From positions 1-15,964 of the forward strand of contig JAAFGW010000030.1 of assembly GCA_010365175.1 (NCBI GenBank): a DNA stretch of 15,964 nt, read 5' to 3'. The stretch's first letter is position 1; the number at the start of each line of letters is the position of its first letter. The stretch is from Sulfuriferula multivorans. GTDB lineage: Bacteria > Pseudomonadota > Gammaproteobacteria > Burkholderiales > Thiobacillaceae. Below are positions 1 through 7,406 of this stretch, in pieces. The translations under genes and the position numbers were made by a program. Under the pieces are notes generated by a model, which was given only the letters and a program-made list of their open reading frames with translations, ran no database searches and was not told the origin of the DNA.

Positions 1-141
1 CGAGTCGACGGACTCGACAGCGCTGAAGTCCAAAGTATCAACGCCCTGCGCCAAATGGGGCTGCAATTCACGCAGCAAACCGCCTGCGCTATCTACCGTT
101 ATTGAGCCTGAAATACGGCAGCTGTTTCCTTCACACTCCAT
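1..141 (-). CDS. mlaB: MlaB-like STAS-domain protein, N-terminal part (runs off the left edge)
   Basis: On the minus strand an open frame starts with ATG at 141-139, whose A is shared with the TGA stop of mlaC (TGATG), and stays open for 47 codons to the edge. The translated piece ends in LDFSAVESVDS. This matches the STAS hallmark (a hydrophobic strand, then D-L/F-S-x-V-x-x-V-D-S/T) that precedes the phosphorylatable Ser/Thr region. In the Mla system the cytoplasmic STAS protein MlaB binds the ATPase MlaF and stabilises the MlaFEDB inner-membrane complex. Position after mlaC matches the usual mlaFEDCB order, which together with the motif makes the call firm although only about half of the protein is visible. 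No strong Shine-Dalgarno is seen, so translation is probably coupled to mlaC. Residues 3 and 8 are cysteines, unusual in so short a cytoplasmic N-terminus, but no meaning can be assigned. Confidence 0.82.
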   Translation of the reverse strand, partial: MECEGNSCRISGSITVDSAGGLLRELQPHLAQGVDTLDFSAVESVDS

Positions 142-776
142 CACGAGCCGGAACGCGGTGCTGGACTGACAGAGGTGCGATTCGATTGGTCAGACAGGGT
201 TTTGATCAAACCATCAATCCCGTCCTTGCGGATTGCGCTGGAGAAGGATGAGCGGTAATTGGTCACCAGACTGACACTATCGATCGTGACATCGTATATT
301 TTCCAGCCAAAGGTGGTTTTGTACATGTTGTAATCAATTGGAATCGGCTGTCCGCCGGGTTGGCGAATCTCGGAACGAACGGTCACATCCGTGTCATCCG
401 GTTTCATCACCAAAGGCTTGAAGTCAACGGTTTGGTTGGTAAAAGCAGTCAATGAACTTGCATAGGTGCGAACCAGCAGATTACGAAATTCGGTCACCAG
501 TGCCTGCTTCTGTTGTGCAGTGGCCCGTGGCCAATGTTTGCCAATGACCAGCTGTGTCATCCGATTGAAGTCAAAATTAGGCAGTATTTTGGCTTCAACC
601 AGCTGGTATACCTTGCCCAGATTGCCACTTTGAAGTTCCTTGTCCTGCTTCAATATGGTCAGCACTTCATTCGTGGTGGTACGTGCCAGCACATCGGGAG
701 GCGTATCTGCAGCCAGTGCCGGGGTGGAGGTGAGTCCCGCCATCAGGGCTAACAGCAAAAAAAGTGAGCGCAACAT
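141..776 (-). CDS. mlaC: MlaC/Ttg2D family periplasmic phospholipid-binding protein
   Basis: MlaC shuttles phospholipids across the periplasm between an outer-membrane partner and the MlaFEDB complex. The protein begins with a clear signal peptide (hydrophobic core LLLALMAG, predicted cleavage after ALA near residue 22). Family features follow: the region with LVEAKILPNFDFNRMTQLV, then GKHWPRAT, the helix ending LLVRTYASSL, and the C-terminal WKIYDVTIDSVSLVTNYRSSF and the IRKDGIDGLI helix. Length (211 residues) is normal for the family. I chose ATG at 776. A TTG at 782 is also in frame and sits 4 bases after an AGGA, so it remains possible and would add only two residues. The gene lies 65 bases after the tolC-like gene and overlaps mlaB by one base, so the three are probably on one transcript. 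Function is secure from family and context. Confidence 0.93.
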   Translation of the reverse strand: MLRSLFLLLALMAGLTSTPALAADTPPDVLARTTTNEVLTILKQDKELQSGNLGKVYQLVEAKILPNFDFNRMTQLVIGKHWPRATAQQKQALVTEFRNLLVRTYASSLTAFTNQTVDFKPLVMKPDDTDVTVRSEIRQPGGQPIPIDYNMYKTTFGWKIYDVTIDSVSLVTNYRSSFSSAIRKDGIDGLIKTLSDQSNRTSVSPAPRSGS

Positions 777-841
777 ATTCAAATCATCCTATTGGTAAAG
801 TGGGGCAAGTCAATATCAAGTAAGGGGTAGACGCGTCCGAC

Positions 842-2203
842 TTACTTGAGTTCACCTGTCAGGCGCGCAAGTTGCGCCACGTTCATGTTGTAGTCATTCA
901 CCGTACGCAAATATTCGGTCTGCGTCAGGACATAATTTTTGAGTGCATCAGCCACCTTGTCGGCAGTTTCAACCCCGGCCGAAAAATCTGCCAACGAGGC
1001 CACCATCCAGCGTCGCGCGGCAGACGATCCCTCGTATAACGCCAACTGAGAATCATAATTTGCCTTGGCATGCGCATAGGCTTCACCCACTTCAAATGGG
1101 ATGCCCGCTACAGCAAACGCCTTTTTGTGATTGATTGCTTCAAGTTCCGACTGCGCCTGATTAACGCGTGCGCTGGCCACTCCAAATACGGTATCCCATT
1201 TCACCCCGACTATAGGTGTCAATCCACCGCCGTTAAAGGGATCATTGATATAAGGATTGTCTAAACGATCACGCTGGGAAGCGTAGTTGAACTGGCCAAT
1301 CACGCCTGCATACACATCGGGCATGCGGTCGGCCTTTTTGGCTGCAACCAGTGCGCGACGCGCGCGCAAGCCCGCCTCAAGTTGCTGCATCTCGGGACGG
1401 TCCAGCAAGGCGCGTGACTGAAGATCAGCCAATTCAAGCTGGGGGAATGCGACCGGTTCTATACGGTCGTCTGCAACCATCAAATCAGACTTCAGGCCCG
1501 CTCCTGTCAGGACTTTCAAACCATCGAGGCTGATTTTTTCAATTGCGCGTGACTGGTAAACATATTTGGCAAGCAGACTTTTCGCGGACTGCAACGCATA
1601 CAAGTCAGATTGTTTGGACTCGCCCGTATCTTCTTTTAATTGGCGTTCAACCGACCGGACAGCCTGGTCAAGTCGGCCCTGCATGTCTTCCAAAAACACC
1701 CGCGTGTCTCGCGCCGTCAAATAGCCGTAATAGGCACGCTTGGTGTCAAAAATCGTATCACCACGAGTCTGTTTGAGTTCGCCCCGCTTGAGGTCGATAT
1801 TGCCCTGCGCAGCTTCACCATAACGCTCAATTTTGCCAAAGGTGTAAAGCGGCTTGATCAGCGCAAAGTCCAGATGCGTCCAGTCGGAGACGCCATTGAT
1901 CCGGTCGCCGTCGGAACGTGGCGTTCCGCCAGAATACGCACCGTTCTGATAAAAACCGCCCTCGACTTTCGGTGCCAGTCCGACAAAGGCATTGGCGCTC
2001 ACACGCCAGCCTGCATTGCCCTGCACCTCCTGCATCATGCCGCGCGCGGCTTCAACCACCTGTTCACGCTCCTTGATACGTGGGTCGGCAGCCAGACTCA
2101 TGGCCACGGCTTGCTGCAAATTGACGGATTCCGCCTGTGCAGAAACCGCGGTCAGCAACAATCCGGCTGCCACACATGCTCGAGTCAAGGTATTGAATGT
2201 CAT
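842..2203 (-). CDS. TolC-family outer-membrane efflux-type protein inside the mla operon
   Basis: This 453-residue protein has a signal peptide ending near AQA-ES (residues 22-25) and the architecture of the outer-membrane efflux protein family: long amphipathic helical stretches rich in A, Q, E, R and L, with a repeat in each half. The N-terminal half opens with VNLQQAVAMSLAADPRIKEREQ. The second half holds the internal repeat DLQSRALLDRPEMQQLEAGL, the usual place of the second OEP repeat. TolC proteins trimerise into an outer-membrane barrel with a periplasmic alpha-helical tunnel. The start ATG overlaps the mlaD stop (ATGA) and is preceded by AAGGAG at 2216-2211 with 7-base spacing, so it is well translated within the operon. 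In related operons I would expect mlaC directly, or an MlaA/VacJ lipoprotein, at this place. Substrate cannot be read from sequence; participation in lipid transport is inferred from the operon only. Confidence 0.9.
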   Translation of the reverse strand: MTFNTLTRACVAAGLLLTAVSAQAESVNLQQAVAMSLAADPRIKEREQVVEAARGMMQEVQGNAGWRVSANAFVGLAPKVEGGFYQNGAYSGGTPRSDGDRINGVSDWTHLDFALIKPLYTFGKIERYGEAAQGNIDLKRGELKQTRGDTIFDTKRAYYGYLTARDTRVFLEDMQGRLDQAVRSVERQLKEDTGESKQSDLYALQSAKSLLAKYVYQSRAIEKISLDGLKVLTGAGLKSDLMVADDRIEPVAFPQLELADLQSRALLDRPEMQQLEAGLRARRALVAAKKADRMPDVYAGVIGQFNYASQRDRLDNPYINDPFNGGGLTPIVGVKWDTVFGVASARVNQAQSELEAINHKKAFAVAGIPFEVGEAYAHAKANYDSQLALYEGSSAARRWMVASLADFSAGVETADKVADALKNYVLTQTEYLRTVNDYNMNVAQLARLTGELK

Positions 2204-2667
2204 TTTGGCGCTCCTTCTTGAGCGTTACCGTACAAAAATTGGCCAATCAGATTCTCCAGCACCACCGCATCCTGGGTGATCAAAATCCGATCCTTGTCTT
2301 TCAGTTTAACGCTGTCGCCTCCGGCTTCAAGGCCAATGTATTGTTCACCCAGCAAGCCCGATGTCATGATTGCGGCCGAGGTGTCCTTGGGAAAAGCATA
2401 ACGCTTGTCCAGACGGAGTGTGACGGCAGCCTCATACACCTCATTATCGAAGCGCACATCCACCACTCGCCCCACCACTACGCCTGCACTTTTAACGGGG
2501 GCCCGGGTTTTCAGTCCACCGATGTTTTCAAAACGAGCAACAACCTCATAACTGTCCGAGTTATTTACGGTGTTCATGCTTCCAACCTTGAGCGTCAGAA
2601 ACAGCAACGCGGCAATGCCCACTATCACAAATAGTCCAACCCAGAGGTCGAGTATGGTCTTGTTCAT
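2200..2667 (-). CDS. mlaD: MlaD, MCE-domain substrate-binding component
   Basis: MlaD is the hexameric MCE protein that sits on MlaE and forms a hydrophobic channel for lipid in the periplasm. The 155-residue protein has one N-terminal transmembrane helix (about residues 8-29, LWVGLFVIVGIAALLFLTL). A single MCE domain follows, with the diagnostic YEVVARFENIGGLKTRAPVK, then SAGVVVGRVVDV, and SGLLGEQYIGLEAGG near residues 103-117. The C-terminal helix ending near residue 149 is the part that makes the hydrophobic pore in E. coli MlaD. The start codon directly follows the mlaE stop (TAAATG), and the stop overlaps the tolC-like start by four bases. Tight coupling implies that the two products are made in linked amounts. 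Length is typical of proteobacterial MlaD. Confidence 0.95.
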   Translation of the reverse strand: MNKTILDLWVGLFVIVGIAALLFLTLKVGSMNTVNNSDSYEVVARFENIGGLKTRAPVKSAGVVVGRVVDVRFDNEVYEAAVTLRLDKRYAFPKDTSAAIMTSGLLGEQYIGLEAGGDSVKLKDKDRILITQDAVVLENLIGQFLYGNAQEGAPK

Positions 2668-3456
2668 TTAGCTAAGTCCCCGGAACATGAATGCAGTCAA
2701 AACAAAATCCAGCGCCAGCACGGCCAAGCTGGAGGTCACGACGGTGCGCGTGGTCGCACCCGACACCCCTTCGGCAGTCGGCGGCGCATCATAGCCTTCA
2801 AACAGTGCGATCGTGGTGATGGCGATGCCGAACACCACGCTTTTGATGACTCCATTCAGAATATCCTGCTCGAAGTCGACCGCGCTTTGCATCTGAGACC
2901 AAAAGGAGCCTTCATCCACCCCAATCAGTTGAACGCCCACCAGATAACCGCCGAATATCCCCATCGCAGAAAACAATGCGGCAAGCAAGGGCATGGAAAT
3001 CACCCCAGCCCAGAAGCGCGGTGCCACTACTCGCGCAATGGGATCCACTGCCATCATTTCCATCGCAGACAATTGCTCGGTCGCCTTCATCAAGCCAATT
3101 TCAGCGGTGATCGCACTACCGGCTCGGCTGGCAAACAGCAGGGCGGCGACGACCGGCCCCAACTCGCGCACCAGCGACATGGCCACCAGAATGCCGAGCG
3201 CATCTTCAGAACCATAGGTCTGTAGGGTCTCATAGCCCTGCAAACCGAGAACCATCCCTACGAACAAGCCTGATACCAAAATGATGATAAGTGACTGGAC
3301 GCCGCTGAAATACATTTCGCGTATGGTCAGCCCGAAGCGACGAAATGCGGTGCCTGAATGCAGCAGGATCGCCACGAAGAAACGAATCGCAAAGCCGATG
3401 CGACCCACGCCTTGTAGCGTGCGATTCCCCAAACGCTCTATCGCTTGCTTAAGCAC
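2668..3456 (-). CDS. mlaE: MlaE family ABC transporter permease
   Basis: MlaE is the integral inner-membrane permease that forms a dimer under the MlaD ring. The 262-residue product has the hydrophobic segments expected of the family. Conserved stretches are visible: IREMYFSGVQSLIIILVSG, GMVLGLQGYETLQTYG, LVRELGPVVAALLFASRAGS, and AEIGLMKATEQLSAMEMMAV (the coupling region), plus VKSVVFGIAI. I chose the GTG at 3456 rather than an upstream in-frame ATG at 3483. The GTG follows GGGAGG by five bases, whereas the ATG has no Shine-Dalgarno and adds nine residues (KTCVWEDRV) not expected in MlaE. With this start the gene overlaps the mlaF stop by 8 bases (GTGCTTAA), consistent with coupled translation of ATPase and permease. 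Confidence 0.94.
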   Translation of the reverse strand: MLKQAIERLGNRTLQGVGRIGFAIRFFVAILLHSGTAFRRFGLTIREMYFSGVQSLIIILVSGLFVGMVLGLQGYETLQTYGSEDALGILVAMSLVRELGPVVAALLFASRAGSAITAEIGLMKATEQLSAMEMMAVDPIARVVAPRFWAGVISMPLLAALFSAMGIFGGYLVGVQLIGVDEGSFWSQMQSAVDFEQDILNGVIKSVVFGIAITTIALFEGYDAPPTAEGVSGATTRTVVTSSLAVLALDFVLTAFMFRGLS

Positions 3457-4261
3457 TCTGTCCTCCCAGACGCAGGTCTTCAACGTAAGGTGCTGCCGGG
3501 TAATGAAATGTCACGGGGCCCTCCGCCTCACCATGCACAAACTGATGGACATACGGCAGATCAGACGCCTTGATGTCATCTGCCGTTCCCTCGGCGACAA
3601 TGACGCCATCGGACACGAAATAAACATAATCGACAATTTTGAGCGATTCATGCACATCATGGGTCACCAGTATGGAGGTCAGACCCAAGGTGTCAGTCAG
3701 CCGCCGAATCAGGTTGCCTGTAATCCCCAATGAGATGGGGTCAAGCCCCGCAAATGGCTCGTCATACATAACCAATTGGGGGTCCAATGCAATCGCACGC
3801 GCCAACGCCACCCGCCTTGCCATGCCACCGGACAATTCAGACGGCATCAGGTGCGCCGCGCCGCGCAGGCCCACCGCATGCAACTTCATCAGGACCATGT
3901 CACGGATCGCGTCTTCTGGCAGATCAGAATGCTCACGCAATTGGAAAGCCACATTGTCGAACACGGTCATATCCGTAAACAAAGCACCGAATTGGAACAG
4001 CATGCCCATTTTGCGGCGTAAACGATACAGACCTGCCTGGTTGAGTTCGCCCAGCGATTCACCTGCCACACGTACTGTTCCCTGGCGGGGTTTGATCTGC
4101 CCGCCGATCAGTCGCAAAAGTGTGGTTTTGCCGCAACCGCTACTGCCCATGATGGCTATAACCTGACCCCGTTTAGCGGTCAGGTTGATGCCCTTCAAAA
4201 CCGGCCGGGCACCATAGTCAAATGCGACATCTTCGATTTCAACCAGATTATCGTGTTGCAA
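3449..4261 (-). CDS. mlaF: MlaF family ABC transporter ATPase, TTG start
   Basis: MlaF powers lipid movement by the MlaFEDB complex on the cytoplasmic face. All ABC motifs are present in the 270-residue protein: Walker A GSSGCGKTT (39-47), Q-loop at Q90 (LFQFGALF), signature LSGGM (143-147), Walker B LVMYDE (163-168) with D-loop GLDP, and the H-loop histidine H201 (LVTHD). The start codon is TTG at 4261. An in-frame TAA stands seven codons upstream and no ATG or GTG lies between, so TTG is forced. AGGG lies eight bases before it. A weak initiation codon on the first gene of the operon could keep complex levels low. The C-terminal extension after the H-loop, containing FVHGEAEGPVTFHYPA, is typical of MlaF, whose tail contacts MlaB. 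Confidence 0.95.
   Translation of the reverse strand: MQHDNLVEIEDVAFDYGARPVLKGINLTAKRGQVIAIMGSSGCGKTTLLRLIGGQIKPRQGTVRVAGESLGELNQAGLYRLRRKMGMLFQFGALFTDMTVFDNVAFQLREHSDLPEDAIRDMVLMKLHAVGLRGAAHLMPSELSGGMARRVALARAIALDPQLVMYDEPFAGLDPISLGITGNLIRRLTDTLGLTSILVTHDVHESLKIVDYVYFVSDGVIVAEGTADDIKASDLPYVHQFVHGEAEGPVTFHYPAAPYVEDLRLGGQSA
3462..3467 (-). promoter_or_regulatory. Ribosome binding site that sets the GTG start of mlaE
   Basis: GGGAGG reads on the minus strand five bases upstream of GTG at 3456. It lies inside the end of mlaF. Its strength and spacing decide for the GTG start over the ATG at 3483. Confidence 0.75.
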
Positions 4262-4295
4262 AAAGCAGACCCTGTATTTTTATTAGTGGACTGCC

Positions 4296-4324
4296 ATTTT
4301 ACCGAAGTCCGGGCACGTCCATGC
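4296..4324 (-). promoter_or_regulatory. Candidate sigma70 promoter of the mla operon
   Basis: On the minus strand a good -10 hexamer TAAAAT is at 4301-4296. The matching -35 place near 4319-4324 reads GCATGG, a poor match. The site lies 35 bases upstream of the mlaF start, in the 90-base gap after the DUF72-like gene. Supported mainly by the -10 and the location. Confidence 0.4.
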
Positions 4325-4351
4325 CGCTGATCTGTCATTTTTAGCGTGGTT

Positions 4352-4807
4352 TCAGTACCCCATGACCTGCTTTAATTGATTGACCTGCTGCATTAATCCC
4401 AGATCACCGCTCCGGCTGAACACAAACAGGGGTTCGCCTGCGTTCACTTGCCGGGTAATGCGCTGTGCCAGTGCACGTAGATCAGGTGCGTCATCCAGCC
4501 ACCACACATGCTCGTTTATCCATACTGGAGAGGCCCGCAGCACGCGTTCGGAAGTCGGTATGCCAACCGCTTCACCCGCCGACTCAAGGACGAAATAAAA
4601 ACCATCCTGCGTATCGTTCAACCACTCCAGCCACAAACTTTCAGACACGCTCTGCCAGATTATCCTGGGTAGAAAAACCGCCTGAAATTGGGTGTTGTAA
4701 TAAGACAACACCCAGTCATCCGGCAAGTCGTCCGGATAAAAACTACCGTGCCATGCCGAGTAGGTCCAGGTTACCCCACCAACAAGTACGAGTTGATTAT
4801 TCTGCAT
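4352..4807 (-). CDS. Short DUF72 (YecE)-like protein
   Basis: The 151-residue protein has no signal peptide. Its N-terminal part, GGVTWTYSAWHGSFYPDDLP followed by LSYYNTQFQAVFLP, resembles the first strand and helix of DUF72/YecE proteins, whose usual pattern is G(T/S)xGWxYxxWxGxFYPxxLP then (L)xYYxxxFxTVE. The family is a TIM-barrel fold of about 240-300 residues with no settled function, so this copy is roughly half size. The usual E of the TVE motif is not evident (QAVFLP instead). It is rich in tryptophan (eight). The middle region with FVLESAG and the later WWLDDAPDLRALAQRI could be remnants of later barrel elements. The frame is intact from ATG to TGA with no sign of frameshift, so it seems maintained rather than decaying. 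It lies between cysS and mlaF in the same orientation. Function unknown. Confidence 0.75.
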   Translation of the reverse strand: MQNNQLVLVGGVTWTYSAWHGSFYPDDLPDDWVLSYYNTQFQAVFLPRIIWQSVSESLWLEWLNDTQDGFYFVLESAGEAVGIPTSERVLRASPVWINEHVWWLDDAPDLRALAQRITRQVNAGEPLFVFSRSGDLGLMQQVNQLKQVMGY

Positions 4808-4834
4808 AACCCATGTCTCTCAGATCGACGTACC

Positions 4835-4856
4835 AAAAACAATGCGTAAGGCATTG
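4835..4856 (-). terminator. Possible weak intrinsic terminator after cysS
   Basis: Reading the minus strand, CAATGC (4856-4851), loop CTTAC and GCATTG (4845-4840) form a perfect 6-bp stem, followed at once by five T (4839-4835). The short AT-containing stem makes this weak. It lies between the cysS stop and the DUF72-like start, where transcription could partly end. Confidence 0.4.
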
Positions 4857-4949
4857 ATAACAAACTGATGCCGTTTGCAAACGCACCCGCAGTCTAAACG
4901 TACTGGAGGGTACACGACGGCTTGGCCCGCTTGTTAAGTTGGCTCGATC

Positions 4950-6317
4950 TCAGGCCCGGCGCCAAGTCGTGCCGCCAGGACCATCCTCCAGCACGATATT
5001 CGCTGCTGTCAGCGCATCGCGAATACGGTCGGATTCAGCAAAATCCCGCTCCGTGCGTGCGGTTTTCCGTGCAGCAATCAGGGCTTCAATTTCCTGTTCG
5101 TCCATGCCTGCAGAGGGCGCGCCGGCCTGCAGATAATCAGCCGTATTGCGTTGCAGCAATCCCAGCACGCCACCCAGATTGCGTAAAATCTGCGCTGCTG
5201 TGGCATCGCCTCGGTTCGCCTCGCCAGCCAGGTCAAATAGAACCGCAAGGGCCTCGGCGGTATTGAAATCATCATCCATGGCTGCGCGAAACCGGATTGC
5301 TGCAGGGTGATTCCAGTCAGGCTCAGCTCCCGACAACGGCACGTTCTTGAGGGCTGTATACAGGCGCGACAAGGCATTCCTGGCATCGTCGAGGTGCGCA
5401 TCCGAGTAATTGAGCGGGCTGCGGTAATGCGCGCGCAGGATGAAAAAACGCACGACTTCGGCGTCGTATTGCTTCAAAATTTCCCGGATGGTGAAAAAAT
5501 TGCCCAATGATTTGGACATTTTCTCGTTATCTACCCGCACAAAGCCATTGTGCAGCCAGTAATTAACAAATTTGCAGCCGTGTGCGCCCTCGGACTGGGC
5601 GATTTCGTTTTCGTGGTGCGGAAACTGCAGATCCTGCCCGCCGCCGTGGATATCGAAGTGATTGCCGAGCAGCTCAGCGCTCATGGCTGAACATTCGATA
5701 TGCCAACCCGGGCGACCCGGGCCCCAAGCGGAATCCCAGGAAGGTTCACCCGGTTTGGCGGCTTTCCACAGCACGAAATCCATCGGGTCACGCTTACTCA
5801 GGTCAACCTCGACACGCTCACCGGCCCGCAGCTCGTCCAGGCTCTTGCCTGACAAGCGTCCATAGCCATCGAAGCTGCGTACGCTGTAATACACATCGCC
5901 ATTGGGCGCCGGATACGCGAGTCCGGCCTTTTCCAGTTGCGCAATCAATGTCAGCATCTGAGCCACATAAGCGGTGGCACGTGGCTCATGATCGGGCGGC
6001 AATACGCCCAGTGCGCGTTCATCTTCGTGCATCGCAGTAATGAAACGCTCGGTCAGGGCAGTCGGCGTTTCATTATTTTCCTGCGCCCGCCTAATGATTT
6101 TGTCGTCGATGTCCGTAATGTTCCTTACATAGACAACGTTATAACCGCTTGCACGCAACCAGCGCGTAACCATATCGAAGACGACGAAAACGCGCGCATG
6201 GCCCAGATGACACAGGTCATATACGGTCATTCCGCATACATACATGCGTACCTGGCCCGGGGTGAGCGGGACAAATTCTTCCTTGGATCGGGTAAGGGAG
6301 TTGGTAATGTGCAGCAT
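4950..6317 (-). CDS. cysS: Cysteinyl-tRNA synthetase
   Basis: CysS charges tRNA-Cys with cysteine in the cytoplasm, using ATP. The 455-residue product is full length for the family. The class I signature HLGH is at 37-40 and KMSKS at 266-270. The zinc ligands that read the cysteine thiol are all present: C28 (YVCGMTVYD), C209 (WHIECS), H234 and E238 (FPHHENE). The C-terminal region carries the usual helical DALR/anticodon-binding part and ends in GPGGTTWRRA. The gene is transcribed away from the TPR gene across a short divergent promoter region. No clear Shine-Dalgarno precedes the ATG. Its stop is 142 bases from the next gene, with a possible terminator between them. Confidence 0.98.
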   Translation of the reverse strand: MLHITNSLTRSKEEFVPLTPGQVRMYVCGMTVYDLCHLGHARVFVVFDMVTRWLRASGYNVVYVRNITDIDDKIIRRAQENNETPTALTERFITAMHEDERALGVLPPDHEPRATAYVAQMLTLIAQLEKAGLAYPAPNGDVYYSVRSFDGYGRLSGKSLDELRAGERVEVDLSKRDPMDFVLWKAAKPGEPSWDSAWGPGRPGWHIECSAMSAELLGNHFDIHGGGQDLQFPHHENEIAQSEGAHGCKFVNYWLHNGFVRVDNEKMSKSLGNFFTIREILKQYDAEVVRFFILRAHYRSPLNYSDAHLDDARNALSRLYTALKNVPLSGAEPDWNHPAAIRFRAAMDDDFNTAEALAVLFDLAGEANRGDATAAQILRNLGGVLGLLQRNTADYLQAGAPSAGMDEQEIEALIAARKTARTERDFAESDRIRDALTAANIVLEDGPGGTTWRRA

Positions 6318-6363
6318 GGTGCGAACAATCAGGGATGAAATGAGGGGGTAAGGGAATCAAGCA

Positions 6364-6403
6364 ATACTATCGACTGTCTCAGTCGGGTCGATGTTGTTAG
6401 AAT
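6364..6403. promoter_or_regulatory. Overlapping divergent promoters with a central inverted repeat (cysS / TPR operon)
   Basis: On the minus strand, TCGACC (6391-6386), a 16-base spacer and TAGTAT (6369-6364) form a fair sigma70 promoter toward cysS. On the plus strand TAGAAT (6398-6403) is a good -10 toward the TPR gene, but its -35 is poor. The inverted repeat CGACTG-TCT-CAGTCG (6371-6385) fills the cysS spacer and overlaps the expected -35 of the other promoter. It is placed like an operator, though this is inference. Confidence 0.42.
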
Positions 6404-6435
6404 GCCTGCTTTCCAAGATGAACCGAGCATATCAC

Positions 6436-7401
6436 ATGGTCTTATCACGCTTTTGTGCCATCGTTGCTGCCTGCATCATGCTTTTGAGCATGCCGGCCCA
6501 GGCCACCGAAGTCCAGGAAATCAACCAGCAGTTTCGCAAGGGTGATTTGTCCGGCGCGCTTGACCGCGCCAACCGCTATCTGGTCAAAAACCCCAAAGAC
6601 GCTCAAGCACGCTTTCTGAAAGGCTTGATCCTGGCCGACCAGGGCAAGACCAACGACGCCATCACCGTGTTTACCGGTCTGACCGAGGATTTCCCCGAAC
6701 TGCCGGAACCCTACAACAACCTGGCAGTGCTCTACGCCTCGCAAAGTAAATACGACGCTGCGAAGAATGCACTTGAAATGGCCATTCGCACCCATCCCAG
6801 CTATGCAACCGCGCACGAAAACCTGGGTGACATTTACGCCAAGATGGCTTCAATTGCTTATGACAAGGCGTTGGCACTGGACAACAAGAACGCCACCGCA
6901 CAAACCAAGCTGGCGCTGATCCAGGAGATGATTCAGGGACAACCCCGCAAGGCCGCGACTACCAAATCAATGCCAGCACCATCAGTGCCGGCACCAACCA
7001 AGTCTGCTGCCAAGCCCACAGCAACGGAGCCCGCACCCGCCAAGCCCTTGCCAGCAAGCACTTCACCAGCCAGCAATGCAGTTGAAGCCGCCGTAACCCA
7101 ATGGGCAAAAGCGTGGTCGGCGCGCGACGTCAATGCCTACCTGGCGGCTTACGGCAGCGACTACGCGGCCGACGGCATGACACGCAGCAATTGGGAAGCC
7201 CAGCGCCGTGAGCGGGTCAGCAGCCCCAAGAGTATCGATGTTCAATTAAGCGACATGACCATCGATCAACAGGGTGATTCCGCCAGTGCCACGTTCCGAC
7301 AAGCTTACCGTTCCGACCGGTTCAGCTCGACGGTGACCAAAACCCTGAAACTGGCGTTACAGAACGGTCAATGGCGCATCGTTGACGAGGACTCAAAGTA
7401 A
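6436..7401 (+). CDS. Secreted TPR protein with C-terminal Cds6/NTF2-like domain
   Basis: A signal peptide (hydrophobic VAACIMLLSM, cleavage near AQA-TE) is followed by about four TPR-like helical repeats (for example ARFLKGLILADQGKTNDAI, then PYNNLAVLYASQSKYDAA and AHENLGDIYAKMA). After these comes a Pro/Ala/Lys-rich linker (roughly nucleotides 6940-7080) and a C-terminal domain from VEAAVTQWAKAWSARDVNAY to GQWRIVDEDSK. That last domain is the NTF2-like module also found at the end of the next gene's product. TPR scaffolds commonly hold partner proteins; here a peptidoglycan-modifying partner is likely because the transpeptidase gene follows after five bases. Start choice is uncertain: ATGs at 6391, 6418 and 6436 are in frame. 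I prefer 6436 because a candidate -10 lies at 6398-6403 and this start gives a normal signal peptide. Exact partner unknown. Confidence 0.85.
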   Translation: MVLSRFCAIVAACIMLLSMPAQATEVQEINQQFRKGDLSGALDRANRYLVKNPKDAQARFLKGLILADQGKTNDAITVFTGLTEDFPELPEPYNNLAVLYASQSKYDAAKNALEMAIRTHPSYATAHENLGDIYAKMASIAYDKALALDNKNATAQTKLALIQEMIQGQPRKAATTKSMPAPSVPAPTKSAAKPTATEPAPAKPLPASTSPASNAVEAAVTQWAKAWSARDVNAYLAAYGSDYAADGMTRSNWEAQRRERVSSPKSIDVQLSDMTIDQQGDSASATFRQAYRSDRFSSTVTKTLKLALQNGQWRIVDEDSK

Positions 7402-7406
7402 GCACA

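Noticed and set aside
1..105. Plus-strand open frame ending in TGA at 103-105, as if the tail of an upstream gene converging on mlaC
   Set aside because: The opposite strand of the same bases encodes a recognisable MlaB STAS N-terminus (LDFSAVESVDS) starting at the mlaC stop. The plus-strand reading matches nothing I know.
1640..2221. 193-codon plus-strand frame antisense to the tolC-like gene
   Set aside because: It lies wholly opposite a clear signal-peptide and OEP coding sequence, has no family-like features, and its translation looks like an antisense shadow.
4872..4883. Perfect 12-base palindrome CGTTTGCAAACG between cysS and the DUF72-like gene
   Set aside because: It could be an operator, but it has no clear promoter at fixed distance and only one copy was noticed. 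A 12-base palindrome can arise by chance.
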